NCBI GenBank assembly: GCA_004297445.1
Contig: SCUK01000033.1
Span: 1 to 52,681 of the forward strand
From: Anaerolineae bacterium
Lineage (GTDB): Bacteria; Chloroflexota; Anaerolineae; Anaerolineales; UBA11579
Reading direction: 5' to 3'
Length of the DNA stretch: 52,681 bases
The translations under genes were made by a program, and so were the position numbers. This document shows, piece after piece, positions 15,658 to 25,620 of the stretch (position 1 is the stretch's first letter; each line of letters opens with the position of its first letter). Below the pieces are notes generated by a model that saw only the letters and a list, made by a program, of their open reading frames with translations, had not been told where the DNA came from and made no database searches.

Positions 15658-18600
15658 CTAAAACCCTTCCAGTTTCGAGAAATCCGCCACCCCATCCGCC
15701 AGCGCAGCGATGCGCTGCACCAGCCCCAACCGGTTGTTCCGCACCGCAGGGTCTTCCGCCATCACCATCACCTTCTCAAAAAAGGTCGTGATGGCTGGCA
15801 TCATCGGCGTGAAGGCCGCGAAGAAATCCGCCACCGAACCCGGGGCGCGGGTCACCCCTTCGGCGGTTTGCAGCGCGGCATACAACTCACGCTCGGCGTC
15901 TTCCGTAAACGCCTCTGGATTTACAGTGAAAGTCTCATGCAAGTCACGCGTGATGCGCACGCAACGCGAATAGGCGGGTAGTATCTCATTCCAGTTCGGC
16001 CGTGTCACCCAGCCTTCCAGTTCAACGGCGGCGCGCGCCGCGCCCGTCGGGTTGTGCCCCTGGGCGGCCAGCACGGCATCCACCCCATCGTAGCGCCGGC
16101 CCTGTTCCAGCAGCAGGTTGCGCAGGCGCTCCACCACAAAGGCGAGAGCCTCCCGCTGGCTCTCCGGGCTGGCAGTTACCGGCAGGCGCGCCGCGGCGGC
16201 CGCCAGCCCGGCGTAAACATCAAAATCCAGTTTCCAGCCCAGCAACGCCTGAATCAACCCCAGCGCGCTGCGGCGCAGGGCAAACGGGTCCTTGGATCCG
16301 CTGGGCGCAAGGCCAACCGCGAACAAACCGGCCAGGCTATCCAGCCGGTCTGCCAGGCCAACCGCGAGGCCGGGCTTGGTGGCGGGGTTGGCATCTCCGG
16401 CATAGCGCGGCAGATAGTGATCCTGAATAGCCACGGCGGCGGCAGGGGTTTCGCCGGATACCTCTGCATACTGGCGGCCCATCACGCCCTGCAGGGCGGT
16501 CATTTCCACCACCATGCTGGTCATCAGGTCTGCCTTGCACAGTTCTGCGGCGCGGCGGGCGGCAGCGGTTTCGTCTCCGCTCAACCCGAGCGGCCCGGCC
16601 AGGTCGTCCACGAGGGCGGTGATGCGCCGCGTCTTGTCCAGCATGGAGCCAAGCTCGGTCTGGAAGGTCAGAGTCGCCAGCCCCGGCACGTAATCAGCCA
16701 GCGGCTGTTTGCGGTCCTTGTTCACAAAGAATGCCGCATCCGCAAAACGGGCGCGCACCACCGCGGCGTTGCCCTCGGCCACCAGGTCGGTGTCCTTTTC
16801 GCCGTTGGCGACGGTCACGAACATGTTGAGCAGTTTTCCATCCTTCTCCACCGGGAAGTAGCGCTGGTGTTTCTTCATCACCGAGACCAGCACTTCGCGC
16901 GGCAGCGAGAGATGTTCCTCTTCAAACGTGCCCACCAGGCCCAGCGGCGCCTCCACCAGGTGGGTCACTTCGTCCAGCAGGGCCGGGTCTTCCACCGCCG
17001 CGCCGCCCGCCTGGCGCGCCAGAATTTGTACCTGGGTCCAGATTTGGGCTTTGCGTTGGGCGGGGTCAAGCACGATGCCCTGTTTTTCCAGTTTCTTGAA
17101 ATAGTCGGCGGCGTTCTTCACCGCCAGCGTCCCGCCGTCGGATGTGCGCAGGCCGCGGGTCTCGCCCCCTGCCACCAGCCCGGCATACGCAAACGGAATC
17201 GCCTGCTCCCCATGCAACGCCACCAGCCAGCGGATGGGGCGCGAGAAAGCCACGTTGGTAAAATTCCAGCGGATGCCGCGCTCGGCTTTCAGTCCCGCAA
17301 TCAGGCCCGGCAGGGCTTCCGCCAGCACATCTCCGGCGGCGCGGCCCTTTTCAAAGACTTTGGCGACCACATAACGACCGCCATCCATCTCTTCCACGGT
17401 CAGGTCTTTTACGCTCAACCCTTTGCCTTTGGCAAACCCTTCGGCGGCCTTGGTCGGTTCGCCCAGGCTGTCGTAAGCCCGGTCGGCGGGCGGTCCCTTG
17501 TGCAGGGTTTCTCGGTCCGGCTGAGCGGGGGCCAGGCTCTTGACATGCACCGTAAGCCGGCGCGGCGTGCCAACCACACTCACCGCGCCGTGTTCCAGGT
17601 GCAGGCCTGCCAGCAGCGCAGGCACTGCCTCCTTAAGTTGCGCCAGGTAGCCGTCCAGGTCGGCGGGGGGCAGTTCTTCCGTGCCGATTTCCATAAGAAA
17701 GTCGGCCGCCGCATCCAGTGGCTTCAGGTTCTTGCGCGCCGCGGCAGCCGCGGCTTCCACCTCGGCCACACGGGTGGCATTGTCCTCGCGAGTATCCAAC
17801 CACGGATATTCCAATTGCTGGCGCTGCTCCACGTAGGCAGTGGCCACTTTGCGGGCCAGCACGCGCATGTCTTTGAACAGCGCCTGCCGTTCGGTAACGC
17901 CCACCGCACCGCGCGTATCCATAATATTGAAGGTATGCGAGAGTTTGAGCAGGTTATCGTAAGCCGGCAGCACCAGCCCGCGTTCCAGCGCGGCTTCGGC
18001 TTCGGCCTTGTAAAGCGCGTAAATCTGGCGCTGACGGTCCACGTCGGCCACATCAAAGTAATAGGTGCTTTGTTCCTGCTCGGCGGCGAGGTTCAAATCG
18101 CCAAAGGTGCGCTCGGCGTTCCACTGGATGTTCTGGAATCCGCGCACCCGCTGCAACGGCGCGGCGATGCGGTCCAGGCCGTAGGTGATTTCCACGGCCA
18201 CCGGGTCCAGTTCAATTTGCCCCGCCTGCTGGAAGTAGGTGTACTGGGTGATTTCCAAACCATCCAGCCACACCTCCCACCCCAGGCCCCACGCACCCAG
18301 CGCCGGGCTTTCCCAGTTATCTTCCACAAAACGGATGTCGTGCTTGCGGGTGTCAATCCCGATGGCTTCCAGCGAACCCAGATACAGTTCCTGCGGGTTG
18401 CCGGGGTCCGGCTTGAGAATCAGCTGGTACTGGTAGTGGGTCTGCAGGCGGTTGGGGTTTTCGCCAAAACGGCCATCATCCGGGCGTACCGATGGCTCTA
18501 CGTAGCCCACCCGCCACGGTTCCGGGCCCAGCACGCGCAGAAAGGTGGCCGGGTTGTATGTGCCCGCGCCCACCTGCTGGTAATACGGCTGCCAGATAAG

Positions 18601-18675
18601 GCAGCCCTGCGCCGCCCAGTAGTCATGCAGGGCGGCGATCATCTCCTGGAAGTTCAGTGGTCCTGACATTGGCAT
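15658..18675 (-). CDS. glyQS: Glycyl-tRNA synthetase, fused alpha and beta chains
   Basis: 1005 residues. The first ~300 match the GlyRS alpha (class IIc catalytic) subunit: NFQEMIAALHDYWAAQGC, PSVRPDDGRFGENPNR, GLGWEVWLDGLEITQYTYF. After an Ala-rich linker (about 301-325) the beta subunit begins at FLMEIGTEELPP and runs to the end with an anticodon-binding ALA/DALR region. In most bacteria of this GlyRS type, glyQ and glyS are separate genes; here no stop intervenes. The start is ATG 18675 or ATG 18669 (MSGPLNF). Monocistronic, with a clear terminator. Confidence 0.95.
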   Translation of the reverse strand: MPMSGPLNFQEMIAALHDYWAAQGCLIWQPYYQQVGAGTYNPATFLRVLGPEPWRVGYVEPSVRPDDGRFGENPNRLQTHYQYQLILKPDPGNPQELYLGSLEAIGIDTRKHDIRFVEDNWESPALGAWGLGWEVWLDGLEITQYTYFQQAGQIELDPVAVEITYGLDRIAAPLQRVRGFQNIQWNAERTFGDLNLAAEQEQSTYYFDVADVDRQRQIYALYKAEAEAALERGLVLPAYDNLLKLSHTFNIMDTRGAVGVTERQALFKDMRVLARKVATAYVEQRQQLEYPWLDTREDNATRVAEVEAAAAAARKNLKPLDAAADFLMEIGTEELPPADLDGYLAQLKEAVPALLAGLHLEHGAVSVVGTPRRLTVHVKSLAPAQPDRETLHKGPPADRAYDSLGEPTKAAEGFAKGKGLSVKDLTVEEMDGGRYVVAKVFEKGRAAGDVLAEALPGLIAGLKAERGIRWNFTNVAFSRPIRWLVALHGEQAIPFAYAGLVAGGETRGLRTSDGGTLAVKNAADYFKKLEKQGIVLDPAQRKAQIWTQVQILARQAGGAAVEDPALLDEVTHLVEAPLGLVGTFEEEHLSLPREVLVSVMKKHQRYFPVEKDGKLLNMFVTVANGEKDTDLVAEGNAAVVRARFADAAFFVNKDRKQPLADYVPGLATLTFQTELGSMLDKTRRITALVDDLAGPLGLSGDETAAARRAAELCKADLMTSMVVEMTALQGVMGRQYAEVSGETPAAAVAIQDHYLPRYAGDANPATKPGLAVGLADRLDSLAGLFAVGLAPSGSKDPFALRRSALGLIQALLGWKLDFDVYAGLAAAAARLPVTASPESQREALAFVVERLRNLLLEQGRRYDGVDAVLAAQGHNPTGAARAAVELEGWVTRPNWNEILPAYSRCVRITRDLHETFTVNPEAFTEDAERELYAALQTAEGVTRAPGSVADFFAAFTPMMPAITTFFEKVMVMAEDPAVRNNRLGLVQRIAALADGVADFSKLEGF

Positions 18676-18752
18676 CCGTGATTCAATCGTTGGGATTTAA
18701 AGTATACAGCCCTTGATTATAAGGCAAACGACCCGGCCTGTATAATTGCCGC

Positions 18753-19826
18753 ATGTCTCAAATTCGAGTGCTCTATGATGGCTGGCCACTGGCCTATGCC
18801 CCGGCCAGCCCCGCCGCCCTGCACCTGGTCACGATTCTGGCGCAACTGCCCGAATCGGTGAGCGCACAGGTCGCCCTGCCCGCTGCCGCGCCGCATTGGC
18901 TGCCCGAAAACGCCGAAGCCGTACTGGCTCCCATGCCCAACACGCCCTCCGGCCGCCTGCGCTGGATGCAGCGCACCCTGCCGCGCCTGAAACGTCAGGC
19001 CGGCGCGGCCCTCCTGCACACCACACAGAATGGCGGACCCTTGCTGGGCGGCGGGCCGCTGGTGGTCAGCCCCGCAGGGTTCGGCGCGGCGGAACGCCCG
19101 GGCGCCGGGTTCGCCGGACGATTGGCCGATGCGCTGGCCGCCGGAGGGTTGAGCCGCGCCGCCGTGCTGTGGCCGGACGACCAGACTCCCCCGGCATCTC
19201 TGGATTCAGCGCACCTGCGCCGCCTGCCGGGAGTCGTGCCCCACGGGTTTCGCGCCGCCAAACACGGCGAGGCGCGCCCCTTCGACCTGCCGGAAGACTA
19301 CATCCTCTATCATGGCCCGGGCACGCCGGACGCGCTCAGCCGGGTATTGAGCGCCTGGAGTTGGGCGCAGGCGCCCATTGGCGAAGACTACCCCCTCATC
19401 CTGCTGGGGCTGGATGCCTATGCACTGGCTTATGCCCGGTACTATATCGAAGCCGAAGGGTTGGTCGCGACCACCCGCCTGTTGCCGGACGCCACGCCCG
19501 TCGAGGCTGCCGCCGTCTATCGCAATTGCACCGCGCTGTTCCATCCGGCAGCCGTGGGTGCGTGGGGTGGGCCGGCACGGCTGGCCATCGCCTGCGGCAA
19601 GGCAGTGGTGGGCATTGACCGGCCGGACATCGCCCACCTGGCCGGGCCCGCCGCGTTTCTCATAAAAGAAGATAACTCGCGCGACCTGGGCGGCGGCGTC
19701 ATCGCCATCATCATTAAAGAAAACATACGCCGTGAAGTGGAAGACAAGGCGCGCGCCCGCTCCGCTGCCTGGCACGGGACGGGGTTCTTGGATGGATTGC
19801 TGGCGGTGTACGAGTCGCTGGTTTGA
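18753..19826 (+). CDS. GT4-like glycosyltransferase, weak
   Basis: 357 residues. Two Rossmann-like halves: an N-terminal half starting IRVLYDGWPL with HTTQNGG and a C-terminal half with YILYHGPGTPDALSRVLSAW, LLPDATPVEAAAVYRNCTALFHPA, GPARLAIACGKAVV. This is the GT-B (GT4) nucleotide-sugar site pattern without the strong ExxxxxE acidic pair. No signal peptide. TATAAT (18741-18746) ends six bases before the ATG and no SD exists, so it is probably leaderless. Sugar and acceptor are unknown. Confidence 0.6.
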   Translation: MSQIRVLYDGWPLAYAPASPAALHLVTILAQLPESVSAQVALPAAAPHWLPENAEAVLAPMPNTPSGRLRWMQRTLPRLKRQAGAALLHTTQNGGPLLGGGPLVVSPAGFGAAERPGAGFAGRLADALAAGGLSRAAVLWPDDQTPPASLDSAHLRRLPGVVPHGFRAAKHGEARPFDLPEDYILYHGPGTPDALSRVLSAWSWAQAPIGEDYPLILLGLDAYALAYARYYIEAEGLVATTRLLPDATPVEAAAVYRNCTALFHPAAVGAWGGPARLAIACGKAVVGIDRPDIAHLAGPAAFLIKEDNSRDLGGGVIAIIIKENIRREVEDKARARSAAWHGTGFLDGLLAVYESLV

Positions 19827-19848
19827 AACAGGGAAGGCAAGAATCGAA

Positions 19849-19872
19849 AACGCCCCTGGGTTCAGGGGCGTT
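19849..19872. terminator. Intrinsic terminator between convergent genes
   Basis: AACGCCCCTG pairs with CAGGGGCGTT around GGTT. The AAAA on its left gives a T-run for the minus strand (LysM gene); the plus strand side reads GGTGTTTCT. Confidence 0.8.
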
Positions 19873-19893
19873 GGTGTTTCTGTGCAAGAGAGG

Positions 19894-20706
19894 TTATCCG
19901 CTGCGCGCCATGCGGAAGCTATAGGCTCCCAACCCCAGGCCGAGTACCAGCAGGCCAATGCCCAGGATGCCCAGCAGGGGCGAGCGCCCGCCTTCTTCCA
20001 CCGGCAGGATTTCCGCCGCCGCCGCGCTGCTTAACTGCGCACCAAAGTTCAACTGGGTCACATCGCCGGGCTGCAGCTCCACGCCCACATTGAGCGCCGT
20101 GGTGGGGTTATACCCCTCCGGGATGGCGACCGTGATGTTGTAATTGCCCACCGGGATATCTTCAAAACATGGGAAGGACTCAGTGCCGTCGTCCAGAAAC
20201 ACGGTGGTGGCGCTGGTGTCTGAAAACAGCGCCGTGCGCTCGGTCACGCTGACCTCACCGTTCGGCACCGGCAATTCCTCTTCCTGGCGGATGCCATCCC
20301 CATTCAGGTCATCGTAGGCCAGCACGCAGATCGTCCCGGCGCTCACGCCGGGGGTGGCGGTGGCTTCTGCCACTACGGTGCCAGCGGTCGCCACTGGCCC
20401 CTGGGTGGGCTGCGCCGGGCCAGCCAGGCCCAGCAAAATGACCTGCCCTTCCTGCAGCACATCGTCCACGCCCAGGCCATTGAGCGAACGCAACTGCTCC
20501 AGGCTCACGCCGCTCACCGCCGCAATGCGCCACAGCGTATCACCAGCCTGCACCGTATACAGGATGCGCCCGTCTTCGCCCGGGGTGGGTGTGGGAAACG
20601 GGGTGAGCTGAAAACGCGCGGTTGCCGGAGCCGGGGCGCTGAGCCAGGAAAACAACAATCCCGCCAGCAGGGCGGTCCCCAACAGAATTGCGCTCTTCTT
20701 GGACAT
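19894..20706 (-). CDS. LysM-domain membrane protein with SdrD-like repeat
   Basis: 270 residues. Signal or anchor helix (7-24), LysM domain (48-93; YTVQAGDTLWRIAAVSGVS), a T/A-rich linker, and a beta domain with a calcium-type DLNGDGIRQEEE loop (from 132) as in SdrD/Cna-B-like surface repeats. A C-terminal transmembrane helix (244-265) is followed by positive charges. The protein likely sits at the cell surface bound to glycan. TATAAT (minus strand, 20716-20721) lies nine bases before the ATG. Role unknown; it may help envelope assembly. Confidence 0.8.
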   Translation of the reverse strand: MSKKSAILLGTALLAGLLFSWLSAPAPATARFQLTPFPTPTPGEDGRILYTVQAGDTLWRIAAVSGVSLEQLRSLNGLGVDDVLQEGQVILLGLAGPAQPTQGPVATAGTVVAEATATPGVSAGTICVLAYDDLNGDGIRQEEELPVPNGEVSVTERTALFSDTSATTVFLDDGTESFPCFEDIPVGNYNITVAIPEGYNPTTALNVGVELQPGDVTQLNFGAQLSSAAAAEILPVEEGGRSPLLGILGIGLLVLGLGLGAYSFRMARSG

Positions 20707-20850
20707 GATGGCGCGATTATATCATCCAGCCCCGCGCGCCCTGCCGCGGCCCGCCTAAATCGTCCGAAAGGAGGATTACGGCGCTTTCCCGCCGGAATTG
20801 CGCTGCCAGGTCGCTTTCCAGCCGCACGGATTGGCAAAATTCCCTGAATC

Positions 20851-20924
20851 TACCATCCCCGTGGATGTTGACAAGATGGCGAACGGATGGTAATATCCTG
20901 GCGTATACCATCCCTCTGGATGGT
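20851..20924 (+). promoter_or_regulatory. Promoter embedded in ACCATCC/GGATGGT operators
   Basis: TTGACA (20868-20873), a 17-bp spacer and TAATAT (20891-20896) form a near-consensus promoter. Three binding-like elements surround it: ACCATCC-N4-GGATGtT (20852-20869) over the -35, GGATGGT (20885-20891) touching the -10, and the perfect ACCATCC-CTCT-GGATGGT (20907-20924) just after the expected +1. The upstream dyad and its flank recur 55 bp downstream, a local direct duplication. A ribbon-helix-helix regulator encoded two genes downstream is the obvious candidate. Confidence 0.7.
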
Positions 20925-20948
20925 AATGAGATGGCGAAAGGAGCCGTC

Positions 20949-21152
20949 ATGAGCGAAGAAATCGATATCCAGCTTGAACTGCACCCGCAGGAAGTCAACC
21001 GACTGCTGCGCCAGGTGGAAGCGGGATCCCCCGCCCTCGAGGGCGAACTGCTGCGCGGCGCACTGGAGAACGCCTTTGCTGGTGCGCCCGATACCCTCAC
21101 CCGGGTGAGCATTCACATCAACACCTCAACCGAAGGAGCCTGCCATGGCTGA
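20949..21152 (+). CDS. Small soluble protein, unknown function
   Basis: 67 residues from ATG 20949, chosen for the ideal SD AAAGGAG five bases upstream. An earlier ATG at 20931 lies close behind the operator and lacks an SD. The sequence MSEEIDIQLELHPQEVNRLL has a helical N-terminus and a beta end (TRVSIHINTS). It is acidic, with no membrane helix. It is the first gene of the regulated cluster and overlaps the acetyltransferase start by eight bases. It may be a partner or antitoxin-like protein, which is speculation. Confidence 0.6.
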   Translation: MSEEIDIQLELHPQEVNRLLRQVEAGSPALEGELLRGALENAFAGAPDTLTRVSIHINTSTEGACHG

Positions 21153-22152
21153 ACGCCTGATTTCACTGCCGAAAGACGCCGGCCTGCTGGGCGAGATGAT
21201 TGCCACGTCCTTCCAGTACCCGGAGAACCCGGCCTGGAGCGTGCAGACCGACGAGAAGGAAGGCCTCGCCGACACCGTTGCCGGCATCCGCCGCCTGTGG
21301 CCGCTCATTCGCATCGCCCAGGTATTCACCCCCAGCCTGCGCAATTTGCTGCGGGGCTACTTCTGGGAAGAAGAGAATCGCACTGCCGGCATCGTCATCG
21401 CCCAGCCGCGCGGCAAGAGCCGGAACTGGATGGTGACCACCGTCGCCACCCACCCGGACTTCCGGCGGCGCGGCATCGCCCGCAAACTGGTCAACGCCAT
21501 CCTGGCCTTTGTGCGCCGGGAAGGCGGCCGCCAGGTGGCGCTGGACGTCATCGCCGGCAACCTGCCCGCCTATAAATTGTATGAAAGCGTGGGCTTCCGC
21601 CACTTCACCAGCATGTTCGAGCTGGAAATCCCCGCCGCGCCGGCCGCGCCCGCCCCACAGTTTCCGGAAGGCTACCGCCTGCTGCCGCTGGACATGATGG
21701 ACTGGCAAACGCGCTACGACCTGGAGAAGCGCATCATCCCGGCCGCGGTGCAGGAATTTGAAACCGTGGACCCGGCGCGCTACCAGCAGCCCGCCATCCT
21801 TCGCCTCATTCTGCCGCTTATCAACCGCATCCAGGGCACGCGCATGGTGGACCGCAGCATCCAGCACATCGCCAGCGGGCAAACCGTGGGGCGCATGACG
21901 GTCACGGCCCGCACCAAACCCGGCGGGCGCCACAACCTGGCCGCGCGGCTGGACCCGGCCCATGCGCACCTGGCGCCGGCCCTGCTGACCGGGCTGCTGC
22001 ATGAGGTTGCACAGGGCAGCGCCGGGCAGGTCATCCAGATGACCGTAATGGGCTGGCAGCCGGAGTTGCTGGCCGCCGCGCACGCCGCCGGTTTCAAAAC
22101 CCGGATAGAATTCCACCGCATGGGGCTCACCCTGCCGCAGGCTGGCAAGTGA
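21145..22152 (+). CDS. GNAT-family acetyltransferase
   Basis: 335 residues. The N-terminal half is a GNAT domain: VTTVATHPDFRRRGIARKLV gives the strand and the acetyl-CoA loop RRRGIA; the end reads YKLYESVGFRHF. The C-terminal half looks like a second, degenerate GNAT domain with no clear CoA loop. The start overlaps the preceding gene by eight bases; a 24-base gap to the regulator carries SD GAAAGGAAAG. With a GNAT partner and an exporter in the cluster it may modify a small substrate, which is inference. Confidence 0.8.
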   Translation: MAERLISLPKDAGLLGEMIATSFQYPENPAWSVQTDEKEGLADTVAGIRRLWPLIRIAQVFTPSLRNLLRGYFWEEENRTAGIVIAQPRGKSRNWMVTTVATHPDFRRRGIARKLVNAILAFVRREGGRQVALDVIAGNLPAYKLYESVGFRHFTSMFELEIPAAPAAPAPQFPEGYRLLPLDMMDWQTRYDLEKRIIPAAVQEFETVDPARYQQPAILRLILPLINRIQGTRMVDRSIQHIASGQTVGRMTVTARTKPGGRHNLAARLDPAHAHLAPALLTGLLHEVAQGSAGQVIQMTVMGWQPELLAAAHAAGFKTRIEFHRMGLTLPQAGK

Positions 22153-22176
22153 GCCCCTCCCTGAAAGGAAAGAAAC

Positions 22177-22563
22177 ATGGCTGACACTGAGAAAATCACG
22201 ATCAACATGAGCCCGGTGGACCTGGGCAACATCGACCTGCTCGTGGAACAGGGCTTTTACGCCACCCGCACTGACTTCATCCGCACCGCCATCCGCAACC
22301 AGATCGACTCGCACGGCCAGGCCATCCGCGAGGCCGTGCAGCGCCGCTCCATCGTGGCGGGCGTGCTGGTGTACGACAAGGGCGACCTCGAAGAGAAGCG
22401 CTATCGGAACGAAAAAATAAGCGTGCGGGTGCTGGGTATGTTCATCCTGGAAGACGACGTGACGCCGGAACTGGCAGCGGCGGTCTTCACCGAAATCAAG
22501 ATTTTCGGGGTGTTCAAAGCCTCCGACGCAGTAAAGGAAGCGCTGAAGGACATCACCAGTTAG
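22177..22563 (+). CDS. Ribbon-helix-helix (CopG-type) regulator
   Basis: 128 residues. The first 50 form an RHH domain: EKITINMSPVDLGNIDLL is the beta strand and helix A, followed by TRTDFIRTAIRNQID as helix B with the typical FIR-x-AI pattern. The remaining part (about 75 residues) is a ligand-binding or oligomerisation domain with FILEDDVTPELAAAVF. RHH dimers bind short inverted or direct repeats, so the ACCATCC/GGATGGT sites at the cluster promoter are probable targets, giving autoregulation. Direct evidence for the target is lacking. Confidence 0.75.
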   Translation: MADTEKITINMSPVDLGNIDLLVEQGFYATRTDFIRTAIRNQIDSHGQAIREAVQRRSIVAGVLVYDKGDLEEKRYRNEKISVRVLGMFILEDDVTPELAAAVFTEIKIFGVFKASDAVKEALKDITS

Positions 22564-22733
22564 ACTTAATCCGCTAAAAGTGGCGAAATCCTGAGATTTT
22601 CATTAATAATTTCAATTCGTACCTTGACAAAGTTGAAGGCCGATATAGAATATTGATATTGGTCTTCAATTTTATTCAAAAGGTTCAAGGTAAGTTTTAG
22701 AAAATCAAGGGTAAACTTAGAATTCATAAACCC
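22564..22733 (+). promoter_or_regulatory. AT-rich intergenic segment with promoter, dyad and repeats
   Basis: 170 bases clearly AT-richer than their surroundings. TTGACA (22624-22629), a 16-bp spacer and TAGAAT (22646-22651) form an internal promoter. It overlaps a 14-bp dyad (22633-22646 and 22656-22669) that would be a perfect RNA stem with two G-U pairs and a 9-base loop. Two ~18-base direct repeats starting TCAAGG lie at 22685 and 22705. A second TAGAAT (22718-22723) ends ten bases before the next ATG. An independent control point for the second GNAT and the ABC genes. Confidence 0.55.
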
Positions 22734-23696
22734 ATGATGACTGCCGCCACCCAACTCCTGCAACGCGCCCTCCCCCAGCCGCACCTGCGCCCGCTGGACC
22801 TCAACCGCGACCTGGCCCGCGTGGCCGACCTTGTCGAGCTGTGCTTTGCCGAACGGCTGGACAGTGACGGCCGCCGCTACGTACGCCAGATGCGCCAGGC
22901 CTCGCGCAATCCCGGCCTGCTGTCCTTCAGCGGGCGCGCCGGCGGTTTCAGCGGCTTCGTCTGGGAAGAAGACGAGCGGCTGATAGGCAACCTGAATCTG
23001 TTGCCGGTCACCGCCATGGGTTCACGCGCCGTCCTCATCGCCAACGTTGCCGTCCACCCGGAACAGCGCGGTCGCGGCATCGCCCGCGCCCTCACCGAAG
23101 CCGCTCTCGAATCAGCGGACACCCAGGGCATCCGCCACGCCTGGCTGCAGGTGGACGCCGACAATGAAGCAGCCCACACCCTGTACCGCCGCGTGGGTTT
23201 CCAGGAACGCGCCCGGCGCACCACCTGGCACCTGCTGCGCACCCCGGATGCCCTGCCCCGGCCTGCCCTGCGCGTCGAACCCCGCCGCCGCGCGGACTGG
23301 ATTGCCCAGCGCCGCTGGCTGGCGCGGTTGTACCCCGCCGCCGTGGCCTGGCACCTGCCGCTCAACCCGCGGCTCATGGACCCCGGCCTGCGCGGCGCGG
23401 TCTCACGGCTGATGAGCGACCGCGACCTGCGCCACTGGTCGGCCGCCGAGGACGATGAACTGCAGGGCGTGCTGGCATGGCAATCCTCCCACCTGCAAGC
23501 CGACTGGCTGTGGCTGGCGGCAGCCCCCGGCCGCGAAGCCGCCGCGCTGGCGGCGCTGGTGCCCGCGGCGCGGGCGGGCACGCCCGCCCACCGCAAACTG
23601 GCGTTGGACCTGCCGGCCGGCGAATTCGAAACCGACCTGGCGGCGCTGGGCTTTGAGCGCCACCAGACCCTCATCTGGATGCACCTCGAACTTTAG
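22734..23696 (+). CDS. GNAT-family acetyltransferase
   Basis: 320 residues from ATG 22734; ATG 22737 is the second codon. The GNAT domain is clear: LIANVAVHPEQRGRGIARAL holds strand 4 and the RGRGIA acetyl-CoA loop, then NEAAHTLYRRVGFQERARR. The C-terminal 130 residues are another fold, rich in Arg and Trp. The N-terminus LRPLDLNRDLARVADLVELC is GNAT-like. No SD; the adjacent TAGAAT suggests a very short leader. Eighteen bases separate it from the ABC ATPase, so it shares a transcript with the exporter. Confidence 0.8.
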   Translation: MMTAATQLLQRALPQPHLRPLDLNRDLARVADLVELCFAERLDSDGRRYVRQMRQASRNPGLLSFSGRAGGFSGFVWEEDERLIGNLNLLPVTAMGSRAVLIANVAVHPEQRGRGIARALTEAALESADTQGIRHAWLQVDADNEAAHTLYRRVGFQERARRTTWHLLRTPDALPRPALRVEPRRRADWIAQRRWLARLYPAAVAWHLPLNPRLMDPGLRGAVSRLMSDRDLRHWSAAEDDELQGVLAWQSSHLQADWLWLAAAPGREAAALAALVPAARAGTPAHRKLALDLPAGEFETDLAALGFERHQTLIWMHLEL

Positions 23697-23714
23697 GCTC
23701 ACAAGGAGAGCGTT

Positions 23715-24737
<1,023 letters not shown>

Positions 24738-24747
24738 GAGGCCGCCC

Positions 24748-25620
24748 ATGACTGCCACAGCCCTTTCCACCCGCAAGCCCGGCCAGGCCAGCCCGGCAGC
24801 ATTACTCAGCGCCACCTTTGCCACGGTGCGCGCCCGCCTGCTCATCGTCAGCCGCTACAAGGGCCAACTGTTCAACGAAATCCTCACGCCCATCGTGCTG
24901 GCCGCCATGCCCATCCTGCTGGGGCGCGCCACCGCCGGAGACCAGGCCGCCGAAGTCTTTCTCGCCAACACCGGCACTGCCAACTATGTCGGCTTCATGC
25001 TCATCGGCTCGGCCACCTTCGTCATCGTGTCCAATGCCTTCTGGCACATCGCCAATTGGCTGCGCTGGGAGATGGAAACCGGCACCCTCGAGTCCATCTA
25101 CCTCACGCCCACCCACCGTGTGTTCGTGGCCGCCGGCACCGGCATCTACAGCACCGGCCGCTCCACGGTAGGCGCCTTCGTCGCCTACCTCATCGGGTCG
25201 GCCATCATGGGCATCAACCCCTTCCAGGGCGACCTGCTCATCGCCTTCCTGTTCATCCTCAGCGGGTTAATCCCCCTGTTCGGCATGACGCTGTTCTACG
25301 GCGCGCTGGTGCTCAAACTCAAGGAAGCCAACGCCATGCTCAACCTGATGCAATGGGTGGTGAACTTCCTCATGGGCGTGTTCTTCCCCATTACCGTGAT
25401 GCCTATCGCCGCGCAATGGGTGGCCAAGCTGTTCCCGCCCACCTGGATGACCAACGGCGTACGCTCCGCCATGCTGGGCGTGGGCTACTTCTTCAAAGAA
25501 TGGTATTTCGACCTGGCGGTGCTGTGGTTCTTCATGCTGGCCGCCCCCATGCTGGGCATCTGGGCATTCAAGAAAATCGAGAACAGCGTGCGCCGCAACG
25601 AAGGCGTGGGTCAGTTCTAG
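24748..25620 (+). CDS. ABC-2 type permease (first)
   Basis: 290 residues from ATG 24748; a longer reading from 24601 overlaps the ATPase gene in another frame and is rejected. Six predicted membrane helices and an N-terminal cytoplasmic stretch, with the ABC-2 pattern: YKGQLFNEILTPIVL, GTLESIYLTP coupling helix, and GVFFPITVMP in the middle. Forms the membrane part of an exporter with the second permease. Ten bases after the ATPase stop. Confidence 0.85.
   Translation: MTATALSTRKPGQASPAALLSATFATVRARLLIVSRYKGQLFNEILTPIVLAAMPILLGRATAGDQAAEVFLANTGTANYVGFMLIGSATFVIVSNAFWHIANWLRWEMETGTLESIYLTPTHRVFVAAGTGIYSTGRSTVGAFVAYLIGSAIMGINPFQGDLLIAFLFILSGLIPLFGMTLFYGALVLKLKEANAMLNLMQWVVNFLMGVFFPITVMPIAAQWVAKLFPPTWMTNGVRSAMLGVGYFFKEWYFDLAVLWFFMLAAPMLGIWAFKKIENSVRRNEGVGQF

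Noticed and set aside
16054-18666. 870-codon open frame antisense to glyQS
   Set aside because: Antisense shadow caused by GC-rich third positions; composition rich in H, Q, R and G with no domain, while glyQS is certain.
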